64,000 nucleotides of DNA from Elusimicrobiota bacterium (GCA_016722575.1 JADKIY010000002.1:310001-374000); one strand, 5' to 3'. Positions 42,869-56,104 are shown, counted from the stretch's first letter. The notes: generated by a model from the sequence alone, not told the origin. Translations and numbers: made by a program.

Positions 42869-43032
42869 GATATCCTCCGATTAAACAAAACGTCGAGCGA
42901 TCCCCCGCCCCCCTCGGCGCCGCTCGGGCGCCAAGGGGATGGGAGACGGTCCAACAGTGCGCGGGAAGACGTTGGCATCGCCCCGTTCCGCCTTTTCACG
43001 CAAAGAGGCGGGACCGCGTTATTTATATCCGC

Positions 43033-44268
43033 TTAGAAGGCGTGCGCCCCGTGCGGGCCCAAAACAACGGTCCATTGCAAGTACCCGAGATTTTCCTTTT
43101 CGTTGCCCGGCCGATCTTTGCGGGTCCACTGAATTCGGAACCGATTGAATTCCGTGAGGGTAAAGGTCGCGTAGGGAGCCACCGCCCGCGTGATGTGCGG
43201 AATGGCGGCGTCGCGAACCAGCGGATCCTCCACGTAATCGCCGCGAACCCCGAATCGCCAGCGCTTGGCCGGCTGGATTTCAACGTAGGAATATCCGCCT
43301 CGCCGATGCACGCGGGCGGCCGGCGCCTCCAGGCTTCCGTCAATGGGATTCAAAACGTTTCCCAGGGACTGGTCCGTGTAGAGACCTTCCGTGCGCCAGA
43401 CAAAAGAGCGGTAGACGCCCTGGGCCAGGGGTTTCCAGCGGAAGGTCACGTCCACGGCGCCCAACCGTTTCCGGTCGAAATCACGAAGGACCACGCCCGT
43501 TCCATCCACTTCGTCTTTGGGCTCGTACAGCGCGCCCGAAATTCCCAGGTCCACGTTGGCCGTTTCCCCGAGGTCCTTGTAGAACCGGACTTTGGAGACG
43601 TGGGCGAAATTGCGAATTCGCTTCGCCGGGGTCGGGGCTTCGCCGGCGAGACTGAGCTCCACCGGCAACCCCGAGTTTTGGTCGATGACCGAGATCGTGT
43701 GATCGGTCGGCGGGGTTCCCGCCCCCAAATCCCGCAGGAAGGCGTAACTCACTTCGGTGTACAAGTCGAAAGGCGCGAAGATCCGACTCAGCTCGAACCC
43801 CGTGCTGGCCAACCGTTCCTCGCCCAAAAAGGCGTCCAGGGCCAGGGGCGAATCCACCTGGGGAAGCTCGTGGGGGTGCACCATGTTGAGCCGCCCGAAA
43901 TTCGCGCGGAACTTCCCCCCCCGGGCTTGCAAACCGCCGGGAAGCGAAAGCAGGGTGAAATACCCCTCTTCCAGTTCCGGCGGCGCGCCCGCGTCGTTCA
44001 TCCCGCCGATGAAAAAGTCGGCCCGCGCGTAGGGATCGATGTCGGCCTGAACGCCGATTTCCACTTCCCGGAGATGAAAGCCATCTTCGGTTTGGCTGGG
44101 GTCCCCGGCGGTGCCGGATTGGCCGACGAAGTCGGCGATGACGCTGATTTTGGGGTTTAAAGCGCCGGGGTTGGCGGCGCGAAGCCAGGACGCCCCCGAT
44201 TCCGCCGCGGCCGACCCGGCCGCCAGCGCGAGGCAAAGAGATAAAAGCAAAGGATAGACAAAGGACAT
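43033..44268 (-). CDS. Outer-membrane porin-like protein linked to the metal importer
   Basis: A 411-residue protein with signal peptide (FVYPLLLSLCLALAAGSAAA) and alternating beta strands throughout (ISVIADFVGQSG, REVEIGVQADIDPYARADFF, GGKFRANFGRLNMVHPHELP), ending in HGAHAF with a C-terminal Phe, as expected for an outer-membrane barrel. Similar porin-like genes accompany zinc/manganese ABC importers in other diderms, which suggests a channel for metal ions or complexes; this is inference from context. The ATG at 44268 has a GGGAGGA site. The 164-bp gap to the binding-protein gene shows no clear metal-regulator box. Confidence 0.8.
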   Translation of the reverse strand: MSFVYPLLLSLCLALAAGSAAAESGASWLRAANPGALNPKISVIADFVGQSGTAGDPSQTEDGFHLREVEIGVQADIDPYARADFFIGGMNDAGAPPELEEGYFTLLSLPGGLQARGGKFRANFGRLNMVHPHELPQVDSPLALDAFLGEERLASTGFELSRIFAPFDLYTEVSYAFLRDLGAGTPPTDHTISVIDQNSGLPVELSLAGEAPTPAKRIRNFAHVSKVRFYKDLGETANVDLGISGALYEPKDEVDGTGVVLRDFDRKRLGAVDVTFRWKPLAQGVYRSFVWRTEGLYTDQSLGNVLNPIDGSLEAPAARVHRRGGYSYVEIQPAKRWRFGVRGDYVEDPLVRDAAIPHITRAVAPYATFTLTEFNRFRIQWTRKDRPGNEKENLGYLQWTVVLGPHGAHAF

Positions 44269-44332
44269 GGGTCCTCCCGTTGAACGATTCAAGGCGCGCC
44301 GGAAAAGCGCGGTTCCTATTTATTGACGCGAA

Positions 44333-44620
44333 TCAGATCGAGGGAATGGCGGGAGGCCCTCGCCCGAAGGGGAGGGTGTAAGGAAGGAAAAAATCCGAAG
44401 CGGTCCGGGCGGGAACGGCGGGCCAGGCGATCCACGACACGTGGATCGCGCTGTCGCCCCGTGCGCCGGTGCGAGCGCCGGCGCCCCCGGTCCAGGCGCA
44501 CAGGGAGCAGTCCACGTGCGGTTTGTAGAAACCGCTTTCGTGGCCCGTGTGGCGGTGGACCGCCTGAAAGCCGAGCAGGGCCAAAAGGCCCAGGGCGAGC
44601 AGGAAGGGGCGATGTCGCAT
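44333..44620 (-). CDS. Small His/Cys-containing exported protein
   Basis: A 95-residue protein with an N-terminal hydrophobic segment (FLLALGLLALLGFQAVHRH), then H-x-x-HE and a CSLC pair (HTGHESGFYKPHVDCSLCAW), followed by a Gly/Ala/Pro-rich tail. The His/Cys spacing could bind a metal, and the gene precedes the porin-like and metal importer genes by 64 bp, so a metal-handling role is plausible. No named family is certain. It would be the first gene of the metal-uptake set. Confidence 0.65.
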   Translation of the reverse strand: MRHRPFLLALGLLALLGFQAVHRHTGHESGFYKPHVDCSLCAWTGGAGARTGARGDSAIHVSWIAWPAVPARTASDFFLPYTLPFGRGPPAIPSI

Positions 44621-44651
44621 GTCGAAAGTTTACCCCCGAAGGGGCCTCAAT

Positions 44652-45257
44652 TCAAGATTTTCCGACGCGAACGATTTTCGCGTGCCGGATTACCGGGGGC
44701 TGAAGGGGCCGATCGTTGGGCGGTCCGGAAGTCGGCTGTTTGCCGATGCCGTCCACCACCGCCTGCCCCGCCACCACCTGCCCGAAGATCGTGTAGCTCT
44801 TGGGAAGTCCCACGGCGCCCAGGGTGATGAAAAATTGGGAGCCGTTGGTGTCCGGACCGCGGTTGGCCATGGCCACCTGGCCCTTTTTGTCGAACGCCTG
44901 TTTCGGGTCGATCTCGTCCGGAAATTCGTAACCCGGGCCGCCCCGGCCGGTGCCCGTCGGGTCGCCGCCCTGGATCATGAACCCGTCGATCACCCGGTGG
45001 AAGATCACGCCCTCGTAATAGGGCCGCTTGGCTTTCTTGTTCGTGAGAGGGTCCGTGAACTCCTTGGTCCCTTCGGCCAAACCGATGAAATTCGCCGTGG
45101 TCTCCGGGGCCTTGTCCGTCAAAAGACGAAAAACGATTTCCCCCGCGCTCGTGTCCAACACCGCGTAGGTGCCGGCCTGGGAACGCCAGCCCTCCGCCTT
45201 CGCGCCCGCGGCCATTAACAGCGCCCCGCCCAACAACCACCCCGTGTGTTTCCGCAT
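44652..45257 (-). CDS. Exported cyclophilin-type peptidyl-prolyl isomerase
   Basis: A 201-residue protein with a signal peptide (WLLGGALLMAAGAKA) and a cyclophilin domain: VIFHRVIDGFMIQGGDPTGTGRGG, GQVAMANRGPDTNGSQFFIT and YTIFGQVVAG contain the catalytic Arg, Gln and Phe. It should catalyse proline isomerisation during periplasmic protein folding. It starts 1 bp after the stop of the DUF1573-cytochrome c gene, so they are co-transcribed, perhaps with the biotin operon. Confidence 0.92.
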   Translation of the reverse strand: MRKHTGWLLGGALLMAAGAKAEGWRSQAGTYAVLDTSAGEIVFRLLTDKAPETTANFIGLAEGTKEFTDPLTNKKAKRPYYEGVIFHRVIDGFMIQGGDPTGTGRGGPGYEFPDEIDPKQAFDKKGQVAMANRGPDTNGSQFFITLGAVGLPKSYTIFGQVVAGQAVVDGIGKQPTSGPPNDRPLQPPVIRHAKIVRVGKS

Positions 45258-45258
45258 G

Positions 45259-45972
45259 TCATTTCCTCCCTCCTCGGGATTTAAACGATTTCAAATAGTG
45301 AACCAGGGACCGGATCTGGCCCGCGCTCAGCGGTCCGCCTTTTTTGGCGCCGTAGGCCGGCATGGAGGTTTCGGGAACCCCCTCGGTGATCATCGACTTC
45401 AAATGGGATTCGGGGAGGATCGAAAGCGTTTCCGCCGCCGGACCCAGGAGGGGCCCCCCGCGGCCCTGGCTTTCGTGGCACATGGCGCAGTCCGCCATGT
45501 AGAGGTCCTCCCCCAGGCGCTTCTCGCCCCGGTCCACGTGGCATTCCCGGCAGGCCCCTTTGAAAATATTCCGGGTGTCCGTCATGTCCGGGTGCTTGGA
45601 CTCCACGATCTTCCCGGCCAGGGTCAAAAACGCCATGGGCGATTTGGGGTCGTTGGTGCGCACGCGGATCTGCTTCACCGTCTCCCCCATTTTGCCCCGG
45701 GAATCGAAAGTCACGTGAATGACGCCCCACTCGCCGGGGGCGATCACCGGGTTCTCCGGGGCCGCCGCCGTGCATCCGCAGGTGGTCTGCACCGATTCGA
45801 TTCGAAGGGACTCGTTCCCGACGTTCCGGAACCCGTAATTAAATTGAACCGTGGACCCCTGGGGCAATATGCCGAAATCGGCGTACACCTGTTCGAATTT
45901 GGCCGCGGGCCGTCCCGCCCAAAGGGACCCGGGGATCATGGCCGCCGCCAACAGTTTGAAAAATCGTCTCAT
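45259..45972 (-). CDS. DUF1573 domain fused to cytochrome c, exported
   Basis: A 237-residue protein with a signal peptide (FFKLLAAAMIPGSLWAG), a DUF1573 domain at about 25-125 (YADFGILPQGSTVQFNYGFR, TTCGCTAAAPENPVIAPGEW) and a C-terminal cytochrome c region with two haem-binding motifs, CRECH and CAMCH, and a candidate axial Met in ETSMPAYG. DUF1573 alone is common; its fusion to c-type haem modules is less so. The protein is likely periplasmic. It follows bioA by 11 bp. Role in electron transfer unknown. Confidence 0.88.
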   Translation of the reverse strand: MRRFFKLLAAAMIPGSLWAGRPAAKFEQVYADFGILPQGSTVQFNYGFRNVGNESLRIESVQTTCGCTAAAPENPVIAPGEWGVIHVTFDSRGKMGETVKQIRVRTNDPKSPMAFLTLAGKIVESKHPDMTDTRNIFKGACRECHVDRGEKRLGEDLYMADCAMCHESQGRGGPLLGPAAETLSILPESHLKSMITEGVPETSMPAYGAKKGGPLSAGQIRSLVHYLKSFKSRGGRK

Positions 45973-45983
45973 CGATGGAAAGT

Positions 45984-50398
<4,415 letters not shown>

Positions 50399-50402
<4 letters not shown>

Positions 50403-51118
50403 AACAGCCGGGAATCCACGTTGAAAATTTGCCCCGACACCGACGGCAGCTCCGCCAGGAGCACCACCAATTTTTCCAGATCGGCCATGTCCGTGGGCCG
50501 CCCCAACACGTGGGCCGCCACGACTTTTTCTTTGACGGCGGCGGGAAGGGAATCGGACATTTCGGTGGGGTGAAAACCCGGAAGGACGGCGTTGACCCGA
50601 ATATTAAAGCGGCCCAGCTCCTTGGCCGCGGCCTTGGTGAGGCCCAGCAAGCCCGCCTTGGCGGCCGCGTAGTTGGCGCAGCCCACGCCGCCCCGGGCGC
50701 CGACGAGGGACCCCACGTTGATCACGGCGCCGGATTTCTCCCGGGCCATGTGCTTGGCCGCGGCTTGAAGGCAATAGAACGCGCCGGACAAATTGACGTC
50801 CACCACCGCGCGCCACTCCTCGGGGGTGATGTTCAAGAGGGTCCGGTCTTTCGTGACGCCGGCGTTGTTGACCAGCGCGTCCAACCGGCCCCAGCGGGCG
50901 ATGACGCCGTCAATCAATTCCCGGCACTGAAGGGGGTCGGCGAGGTCGGCGGCGGCCAGGTCCGCCCGGACGCCGGCGGCTTGAAGCTCGCCCATGACGG
51001 CCTCGGCTTCCCCCCGGCGGGCGCGGTAATGAACCACGACGGAATGTCCGGCCCGGCCGAAGGCGAGGGCCAGCCGGCGGCCGATGCCGCGGCTGGACCC
51101 CGTGACCAACACGTTCAC
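50399..51118 (-). CDS. 3-oxoacyl-ACP reductase (FabG-type SDR) in the biotin operon
   Basis: A 239-residue short-chain dehydrogenase: NVLVTGSSRGIGRRLALAF (NADPH site), LVNNAGVTKD, Ser in VINVGSLVGARGGVG and the Tyr/Lys pair in CANYAAAKAGLLGLTKA. The arrangement is typical of FabG. With the adjacent ketosynthase it could carry out a chain-elongation step for pimelate synthesis. The start is a GTG at 51118 overlapping bioB as GTGA. Confidence 0.9.
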
Positions 51119-52185
51119 TGGCGGGTGGCGCGGGTGACCATCTCCACCCGGTCGGCCGGCGCGGAATCGGCCGCCTCGGCGGAGGCGGTGTCGCCCTGGA
51201 TCTCGAACCCCAGGTCCCGGATCATGTCCCGGTCCGCCTGGGCGGCCTGGCCCTTGGTGGTCAGGTAATCGCCCACAAAAATGGAATTGGCGACGTAGAG
51301 CCCCAGGGGTTGGAGGGACCGGAGGTGAAGTTCCCGGCCGCCGGCGATGCGAAGCTCCGCGTCGGGGCACAGAAATCGGAAAAGACAGAGGATTTTGAGG
51401 GCCGTCGTGGGCGGAAGGTCCTGTCGGTCGGCCAGGGGCGTCCCCTCCACGGGGATCAGGAAATTGATCGGGATGGAATCCACCTTCAACTCCCGCAGGC
51501 GGTAGGCCACGTCCAGAATGTCCTCGGTCGTTTCCCCCATGCCGAACAGGGCGCCGCTGCAAGGCGAGAGGCCGCCGCTTTTGGCCCGATCCACGGTGTC
51601 CACCCGGTCCTGGTGCGTGTGGGTGTGGCAAATTTTCCCGTAGTGGCGCTCGCTGGTGTTGAGGTTGTGGTTGTAGGCGTCCACGCCGGATTCCGCCAGC
51701 CGCGCGGCCTGTCCGTCTTTCAGGAGACCCAGGGAAGCGCAGATCTCCAGACCGGGGTGCCGCTCTTTGACCCGTCGGACGGTCTGCTCCAGACCCGCGA
51801 TGTCCCGTTCCGAGGGTCCGCGCATGGAAGCCACCAGGCAGAGGCGCGCCGCGCCCGAGGCCACGGCCCGGTCCGCCAAGTCCAGAACCTCCTGGGCGCT
51901 CATCATCCGGTATTTCTCCACCGGGGCCTTGGAAATTTTGGACTGGGTGCAATAAGAACAGTCTTCCGCGCACAAGCCGCTTTGGAGGTTGACCAAATAG
52001 TTGAGCTTCACCCGGCGCCCAAAATGGGCGACGCGCACCCGGTGGGCGGCGTTCAGGAGGGAGAGCACGTCCTCCTCCGGCCAGGCCAGCACGGTTCGGG
52101 CTTCGTCGCGGGTCAACGGGTCGCCGGCGAGGCTCTTATCGGCCAGGGCGCGGGGGTCCGAACGGTCGAGAACGGGGGAATTCAT
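51115..52185 (-). CDS. bioB: Biotin synthase
   Basis: A 356-residue radical-SAM enzyme that inserts sulfur into dethiobiotin. The 4Fe-4S motif CAEDCSYC is present after LVNLQSGL, followed by ASMRGPSERD, YNHNLNTSERHYGKIC, the GMGETTED motif and SIPINFLIPVEGTPLAD. It is the first gene of the operon; the ATG at 52185 has an AAGGAG site. A C-terminal extension of about 25 residues (TASAEAADSAPADRVEM) is unusual. Confidence 0.95.
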   Translation of the reverse strand: MNSPVLDRSDPRALADKSLAGDPLTRDEARTVLAWPEEDVLSLLNAAHRVRVAHFGRRVKLNYLVNLQSGLCAEDCSYCTQSKISKAPVEKYRMMSAQEVLDLADRAVASGAARLCLVASMRGPSERDIAGLEQTVRRVKERHPGLEICASLGLLKDGQAARLAESGVDAYNHNLNTSERHYGKICHTHTHQDRVDTVDRAKSGGLSPCSGALFGMGETTEDILDVAYRLRELKVDSIPINFLIPVEGTPLADRQDLPPTTALKILCLFRFLCPDAELRIAGGRELHLRSLQPLGLYVANSIFVGDYLTTKGQAAQADRDMIRDLGFEIQGDTASAEAADSAPADRVEMVTRATRQ

Positions 52186-52243
52186 GGGGTCTCCTTGGAA
52201 TCCGTCCCGATCGGGACAGGGTTTACGACGGGAACAGGACCCC

Positions 52244-52272
52244 ATGAAACCAAACGAACGGGGGATTGTCAA
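52244..52272 (-). promoter_or_regulatory. Promoter of the biotin operon
   Basis: On the minus strand TTGACA (52267-52272), 17 bp, TTTCAT (52244-52249), 58 bp before the bioB start. The -35 is a perfect consensus and lies inside one arm of the BirA-like operator, so repressor binding should block RNA polymerase. Confidence 0.6.
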
Positions 52273-52298
52273 CCGGCGGCTGACAATTAAGTTGACAA
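52266..52298. promoter_or_regulatory. BirA-type biotin operator
   Basis: A perfect inverted repeat TTGTCAAC (52266-52273), 17-bp spacer, GTTGACAA (52291-52298). This matches the known BirA operator layout (TTGTWAAC arms 14-18 bp apart). It implies a BirA with a DNA-binding domain encoded elsewhere in the genome, repressing when biotin is plentiful. Confidence 0.8.
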
Positions 52299-52302
52299 TC
52301 GA

Positions 52303-52812
52303 TCAGTGCGGGCGGAGAAGCTTTTCCAGCACCGAGGAGTCCACGTATTCCGTTGAGGAACGGGTCTTTTTGTAGACCACGATGAACTCCAAGCCGGTGA
52401 GGAAATGGTGGGGGATGTCCGTGGCCTGGGACCACACGACCCGGCCGATGGCCGAAATTTTCAGCTTCTCTTCGGTCATATGAATGGACAGGGCCAGAAT
52501 AGTGCCTTTGGCCAGTTTCTCCGCCAAGACCAACCCGACCCCTTTGACACTGATGTTGTCGGACTTGGACGGCAGGAAAGGCTGAAGGGCGGTGGAGGCC
52601 ACGACGGGCTCCTCGGCCATGATTTTGTAAAGGACGGGCAGCTTTAAATCGATGCGGGGGTAGAGCCGTTGTTCGGCGCCGGAGGGAGGCGGCGCGGCGT
52701 GCCCGGCGGGCTTGCCGGCGGCGGGGTCGCCGGATTGGGGGGCGCGGATGCCCTGGGGGGACCAATGAAAGGCTTTGGGATCGTCGGCATCGGATTCCGG
52801 ATCGTCGGCCAC
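52303..52812 (-). CDS. PilZ-domain protein (c-di-GMP receptor)
   Basis: A 169-residue protein with a disordered N-terminus (about 45 residues rich in Pro, Ala, Asp) and a PilZ domain at about 47-155. Both binding motifs are present: RxxxR as R-L-Y-P-R in EQRLYPRIDLKLP, and (D/N)xSxxG as NISVKG. It should bind c-di-GMP made by enzymes such as the two GGDEF proteins of the window. The start is taken as a GTG at 52812 with AAGGGGG upstream; this is uncertain. It lies upstream of the BirA-like operator but reads toward it. Confidence 0.88.
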   Translation of the reverse strand: MADDPESDADDPKAFHWSPQGIRAPQSGDPAAGKPAGHAAPPPSGAEQRLYPRIDLKLPVLYKIMAEEPVVASTALQPFLPSKSDNISVKGVGLVLAEKLAKGTILALSIHMTEEKLKISAIGRVVWSQATDIPHHFLTGLEFIVVYKKTRSSTEYVDSSVLEKLLRPH

Positions 52813-52954
52813 CGGGGCCCCCTTAAAAAAAATTCACCGTCGGTCCGTCGCCTTGATGTCGGAAGGCCCTCGGCGGATGGTCTCCACGCGTTTCACGGCC
52901 CGTCGGTTGTCCTTTTCTATACCCCCGGAAAAGGACTATTTCAAGGGCCGCGGC

Positions 52955-54640
52955 CTACATTTCCTCGGGCGCGTCGACCGCGAGGAGGCCCAGTCCGGAC
53001 CGGATCACCTCCCGAACGCCGGCCACCAGGGCCAGACGGAAAGACGCGACGTCCGCCGCTTCGTCCAACACCCGGCAGGACTCGTAAAAACGATGGTAAT
53101 CCCCCGACAGCTTGAGCAAATAGTCGGTGACGTGGTGCGGGGTCAAATCCTTGACGCACTGGTCCAGCACGTCGGCGAATCCCGCCAGACGAACCAACAG
53201 AGCGCGCTCGGCCGGCTCCAGGCGCGCCGGGGCGCGGAAGTGGGCCGGCGCGTCCACGGCGATTCCCCGTTTGGCCGCTTCCCGAAAGAGCGCCGCGCAG
53301 CGGGCGTGGACGTATTTGACGTAAAAGACGGGATTCTCAGAGGCCTGCTTTTTGGCCAGATCCAAATCGAATTCCAAATGGCTGTTGGGGCCGCGCAGTG
53401 CGTAGAAAAAGCGGCTCGCGTCTTTGCCCACGTCCTCCACGACTTCGGACAAGGTGACGAATTCCCCGGTGCGGGTCGACATCGCCACGGGTTTTCCCCC
53501 ACGCAACAGGGTCACCAACTGGTAAAGGAGGATCGTCAGGCGCTCCGGGTCGAACCCCAGGGCCTGGACGGCGGCTTTGACCCGGGCCACGTAGCCGTGG
53601 TGGTCCGTTCCCCAAATGTCCACCAGGCGGTCGAAGCCCCGCCGGAATTTTTCGTGGTGGTAGGCGATGTCCGAGGCGAAATAGGTGGGCCGCTCGTCGC
53701 TCCGCTTCAGCACGCGGTCCTTGTCGTCCCCGTATTTGGTCGAGAGAAACCAGAGGGCGCCGCCCTCGTCCTTCAAGTCCCCCCGGGCGCGGAGAACCGC
53801 GAAGGATTCGTCCACCTTGTTTTGTTCGTAGAGGCGGGACTCGGGATACCAGCCGTCGTGAACGACGCCGAAGGCGGCCAAATCTTTTTTGATGCCGTCG
53901 ACGATGATGGCCTGGCCGACGTCCCGGAAAAAGGGAATCCCCCGGGCGCGGGCGGATCCCGCGGGGTGGCGCCGGCGCACTTCCTCCGCCACGCCGACCA
54001 TGTAGGCGCCTTTGTAAAGATCTTCGGTCTTCTTGGCCTTGTAGGCCGCCCGTTCCGCGTCGTCCAGGTACCCGGGGTCCAGTTCGTCCATCCGCCACAT
54101 GACGGAGGCGCCCAGATTTTCCATCTGGTTGCCGATGTTGTTGACGTAATATTCCGTCGTGACGTCGTAGCCCGCGCGGCGGAAGACCCGGGAGAGCGAG
54201 TCCCCCAGGGCGGCGCCCCGGCCGTGGCCCACGTGCAGGGGCCCGTTGGGGTTGGCGCTCACAAATTCGATCAGCACTTTTTTCGCGGCGAGCTCGGGCC
54301 GGCGGCCGTAGGCGTCGCCTTCGGAGAGCAAGCGGCGCAGTTCGGCCGTCAGCCAGTCGGCCCGCAGGGTGAAATTCAGGAATCCCGGCCCGGCGATTTC
54401 CGTCTTTTCGAACAAGTCGCCGAGAGGGATTTTGGCGAGGATTTCCTGGGCCACCTGGCGGGGGTTTTTCTTGGCCTGTTTGGCGGCCGCGAGCGGCCAC
54501 TGGGAGGCCCAATCGCCCGGAACGTGGGGCGGCGGGACGTCGACCGCCAGCGTGGCGGCGTCCACGGTAAGGGGCTGGGGCTGCTCGGCCGCCCATTGGC
54601 GGCAGGCGCCCAAAAGGGCGTTGCGGACGATTTCTTTCAT
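52955..54640 (-). CDS. argS: Arginyl-tRNA synthetase
   Basis: A 561-residue class I synthetase charging tRNA-Arg. The N-terminal Arg-specific domain (LLGACRQWAAE) is followed by the HIGH-type motif in SANPNGPLHVGHGRGAALGD, the IWGTDHHGYVARV block, MSTRTGEFVTL at the KMSKS position and the C-terminal DALR anticodon domain (YVHARCAALFREA, VLDEAADVASFRLALVAGVREVI). Full length. A TACAAT -10-like box lies 11 bp before the ATG, so the untranslated leader may be very short. Confidence 0.96.
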   Translation of the reverse strand: MKEIVRNALLGACRQWAAEQPQPLTVDAATLAVDVPPPHVPGDWASQWPLAAAKQAKKNPRQVAQEILAKIPLGDLFEKTEIAGPGFLNFTLRADWLTAELRRLLSEGDAYGRRPELAAKKVLIEFVSANPNGPLHVGHGRGAALGDSLSRVFRRAGYDVTTEYYVNNIGNQMENLGASVMWRMDELDPGYLDDAERAAYKAKKTEDLYKGAYMVGVAEEVRRRHPAGSARARGIPFFRDVGQAIIVDGIKKDLAAFGVVHDGWYPESRLYEQNKVDESFAVLRARGDLKDEGGALWFLSTKYGDDKDRVLKRSDERPTYFASDIAYHHEKFRRGFDRLVDIWGTDHHGYVARVKAAVQALGFDPERLTILLYQLVTLLRGGKPVAMSTRTGEFVTLSEVVEDVGKDASRFFYALRGPNSHLEFDLDLAKKQASENPVFYVKYVHARCAALFREAAKRGIAVDAPAHFRAPARLEPAERALLVRLAGFADVLDQCVKDLTPHHVTDYLLKLSGDYHRFYESCRVLDEAADVASFRLALVAGVREVIRSGLGLLAVDAPEEM

Positions 54641-54665
54641 GCGGGGACGCTATTGTAGCAGAAGG

Positions 54666-55100
54666 TCAGCGGGTTCGGGTTTTGGGGCCCCGGGAGCGGG
54701 CGGAGGCCGTTGGGGCCCGCCGCGCCGGGGCGGCGTCGGCGGCCCAGGGCATGGCCTTGGCACCCTCCCACAGGCGTTCCAGGCCGTAAAACAAGCGGGC
54801 GGATTCTGTGAGCAGGTGGACCACGACGCCGCCGAAATCGAGAACCCGCCAGGGCGCCGACCCCCGGCCTTCCCGGCGCAGGGGACGCAGGCCGCTTTTT
54901 TTGAGGGTCTCGTCGATGGCGTTTTCGGCGGCTTGCATCTGGGGAATCGAATCGCAGGTGGCCACGACGTAGAAATCCGTGACTCCGGAAAAACGGCGCA
55001 CGTCCCACAACCGGACGTCCCGGGCTTTTTTGTCGTCGGCCCCGCGGGCGGCCAGGCGGGCGGCGGCCAGGAATCGCCGGGCGGAGGCGGGGGAGGTCAC
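54666..55100 (-). CDS. rsfS: Ribosomal silencing factor RsfS (Iojap family)
   Basis: A 144-residue protein that blocks subunit joining by binding ribosomal protein uL14. The RsfS core spans about 20-115: KARDVRLWDVRRFSGVTDFYVV, ATCDSIPQMQAAENAIDETL, then APWRVLDFGGVVVHLL and ARLFYGLERLWEGAK. A basic Ala/Arg tail follows. The start is a GTG at 55100. It lies 25 bp upstream of argS. Confidence 0.92.
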   Translation of the reverse strand: MTSPASARRFLAAARLAARGADDKKARDVRLWDVRRFSGVTDFYVVATCDSIPQMQAAENAIDETLKKSGLRPLRREGRGSAPWRVLDFGGVVVHLLTESARLFYGLERLWEGAKAMPWAADAAPARRAPTASARSRGPKTRTR

Positions 55101-55134
55101 CGAAGGGCCCGTTTTCGCGGGATCGGACGGTCCC

Positions 55135-56103
55135 TCAACGCCGGTCCAAACGCGCCCGCCGGAGGCGTTCTTCGGCGCGACGTTCTTCGTGCAAGGCGGC
55201 GTTTTCGAAGGCCGGCGCCACCAGATTGGCCACGCTGGCCAAGGTCCGGCGGTGCCCGGCGGTGAAAAACCCCCGCTCGCCGTTGTGGCCCAAAATCATG
55301 AACCCGGCCGGGCGCTTGTCCCCGGGGATGGGCGCGGCCAAGACCGAACGGAAGGCCGGCCACTGGGCCCGCACGGCGTCGATGAACCGAGCGTCGGCTT
55401 CCCAGTCGGCGGCCAGCAGGCATTCCCCCTTCTCCCCCATCCAGTAAAACAGGGGGTCGGTCGCCGGCCGCGCCGTTCGAAGACGCTCGGGCCAACCGCC
55501 CACGGCGGCGACGCCTTCGTAGTCGTTCGAAAAAGGATCCCAAACGTAAAAAGCGGCCTGGATTTCCCCGTTGAAAGGCTGGGCCATGACGTCCAAGAGG
55601 CGCCCGGCCATGTCTTTGATCTCCAGGTTTTGAACCAGCACCCGGCTCACTTCAAAAAAGGCGGCCATTTCGCGCGTGGTGTCCCGCAGGCGCGCGCTCA
55701 AGGTGGTTACGAAGGGGAGCAGGAACTTCAGGGGAATTTTGGAATCGTCCGAAAGCCACCGGCCGAATTCCTGCGCGGAAAGGGAAAGCGCTTCGCCGTC
55801 GGCGGCCGCCACGGCCGCGGCCGATCGCGCCTCTTTTTCCAAAAGGGCCATCTCGCCGAAAAAGTCGCCGGGGCCCATGACGGCGAGGGTTTTAAAAGTG
55901 CCTTTGGCGGCGTCCAAGCTTTTCTGAATGGCCACCCGCCCGGAGAGGATAAAGTAGACGGCGTCCCCCGGGTCGCCTTCGGCGAAAAGACGATCGCCGG
56001 TTTTAAAAGGACGCGAATCAAGCCGCTCGGCCAGCAGACCCCGGACGGTGTCCGGGAGACCGGCGAGAAGCGGCAATTCGCTCAGGCGTTCGGCGGGGAC
56101 CAC
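55135..56103 (-). CDS. Cyclic-nucleotide-binding and GAF domain protein
   Basis: A 322-residue protein with an N-terminal cNMP-binding domain at about 8-125 (LFAEGDPGDAVYFILSGRVAIQ, GPGDFFGEMALLEKEARSA) and a GAF domain at about 155-310 (VLVQNLEIKDMAG, VAAPIPGDKRPAGFMILGH). No DNA-binding or catalytic output domain follows. The PGDxFGEMALLE segment suggests a working ligand pocket. It starts 1 bp after the pilT-type gene stop and is probably co-transcribed with it, suggesting a role in controlling pili. The GTG start is unsupported by a ribosome site. Confidence 0.85.
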   Translation of the reverse strand: MVPAERLSELPLLAGLPDTVRGLLAERLDSRPFKTGDRLFAEGDPGDAVYFILSGRVAIQKSLDAAKGTFKTLAVMGPGDFFGEMALLEKEARSAAAVAAADGEALSLSAQEFGRWLSDDSKIPLKFLLPFVTTLSARLRDTTREMAAFFEVSRVLVQNLEIKDMAGRLLDVMAQPFNGEIQAAFYVWDPFSNDYEGVAAVGGWPERLRTARPATDPLFYWMGEKGECLLAADWEADARFIDAVRAQWPAFRSVLAAPIPGDKRPAGFMILGHNGERGFFTAGHRRTLASVANLVAPAFENAALHEERRAEERLRRARLDRR

Positions 56104-56104
56104 G

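Noticed and set aside
42869..43032. Zur or MntR box in the gap before the metal-binding protein gene
   Set aside because: I found no AT-rich palindrome of the known Zur or MntR type; only GC-rich imperfect repeats.
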